This document shows, piece by piece, positions 50,166-50,296 of a stretch of DNA of 50,296 bases. Made by a program: the position numbers and the translations under genes. The notes beneath the pieces were generated by a model. The model worked only from the letters and a program-made list of their open reading frames with translations, ran no database searches and had not been told where the DNA came from. The stretch spans positions 1 to 50,296 of the forward strand of contig JAHJCT010000026.1 in the NCBI GenBank assembly GCA_018812715.1, written 5' to 3'. The stretch's first letter is position 1. Each line of letters opens with the position of its first letter. Source of the DNA: Microcaldota archaeon (lineage in GTDB: Archaea > Micrarchaeota > Micrarchaeia > Anstonellales > Bilamarchaeaceae).

Positions 50166-50296
50166 ATGAAAATTAATCTAAAAAAGTTCGGAGCTATTGT
50201 TGCAGGAGCAACATTATTAGCAAGTTCTGCGGCCTTTGCCACTCTTAGTTTTGAATCTACCACTTTGGTAGATGGCACAGGTTCCCCTGTAGCAAA
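50166..50296 (+). CDS. S-layer-like protein, 5' end only
   Basis: The frame begins MKINLKKFGAIVAGATLLAS with a signal peptide, followed by SSAAFATLSFESTTLVDGTGSPVAK before the window ends. The lysine-rich start, the alanine/glycine-rich signal and the following T-L-V-D-x-x-G-x-P segment are typical of archaeal S-layer precursors. It would form part of the paracrystalline surface. GAGGTG sits about five bases before ATG 50166; ATG 50163 is the alternative. The rest lies outside the window. Confidence 0.7.
   Translation, partial: MKINLKKFGAIVAGATLLASSAAFATLSFESTTLVDGTGSPVA

Noticed and set aside
1-50296. rRNA genes, insertion sequences, transposases, integrases, restriction systems
   Set aside because: I looked for their typical proteins and motifs and saw none in the window.

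Overview
The window is a piece of a low-GC archaeal chromosome. The archaeal signs are the family D DNA polymerase large subunit, clamp-loader small subunit, archaeal-type glycyl-, alanyl- and histidyl-tRNA synthetases, ribosomal protein L10e, Nop5, cupin-type phosphoglucose isomerase, short archaeal triosephosphate isomerase, archaeal-type PEP carboxylase, KaiC-like ATPases, an S-layer precursor start, intron-bearing tRNA genes and TATA boxes about 25 bp before many start codons. The many small lipoproteins, Cys-rich secreted repeats and the S-layer start suggest a DPANN-like lineage such as Diapherotrites or Micrarchaeota. That placement is inference. A full histidine operon argues against an extremely reduced parasite.

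Layout. 1-1.4 kb: an acidic repeat lipoprotein cut by the window edge, tRNA-Ala, two zinc-ribbon proteins and an intron-bearing tRNA-Met. 1.5-9.4 kb: polC, a small membrane protein, cysS, a glycosyltransferase, purN and unknowns. 9.4-17.6 kb: tRNA-Lys with two insertions, glyS with a metallo-beta-lactamase-like lipoprotein, a helical protein with a lipoprotein, alaS, a sugar isomerase and tRNA-Gln with two insertions. 17.6-27.2 kb: nnrE, then a colinear histidine operon: a frameshifted AbrB-type reading frame, hisD, a hisC-HAD phosphatase fusion, hisB, G, H, A, F, IE, hisS and a decayed HisA-like gene. 27.2-33.5 kb: a zinc-protease-like protein, a KaiC-like gene with a partner, a Cys-repeat lipoprotein, Nop5, an acetyltransferase, tRNA-Pro and a repeat protein. 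33.5-36.5 kb: tRNA-Thr, a GGDEF diguanylate cyclase-like gene, a hairpin array beside tRNA-Gly, tpiA and tRNA-Ser. 36.6-42.2 kb: L10e, a large coiled-coil protein, a Kazal-like secreted protein, a winged-helix regulator and a membrane-protein pair. 42.2-50.3 kb: PEP carboxylase, a TSUP transporter, malic enzyme, aspartase, two related secreted proteins, rfcS, a second KaiC-like ATPase and the start of an S-layer gene.

How it fits together. The histidine operon makes the amino acid from PRPP and charges it through HisRS; the HAD domain supplies the histidinol-phosphatase step. PEP carboxylase, malic enzyme and aspartase link PEP, oxaloacetate, malate, pyruvate, fumarate and aspartate.

The most unusual features are (i) tRNA genes broken outside the anticodon loop: 55-nt related insertions in the D-loops of tRNA-Lys and tRNA-Gln, another in tRNA-Thr, one in the T-loop of tRNA-Gln, and a related hairpin array abutting tRNA-Gly; and (ii) a complete-looking GGEEF domain with an RxxD inhibitory site, rare in archaea, lying between two such tRNA genes.
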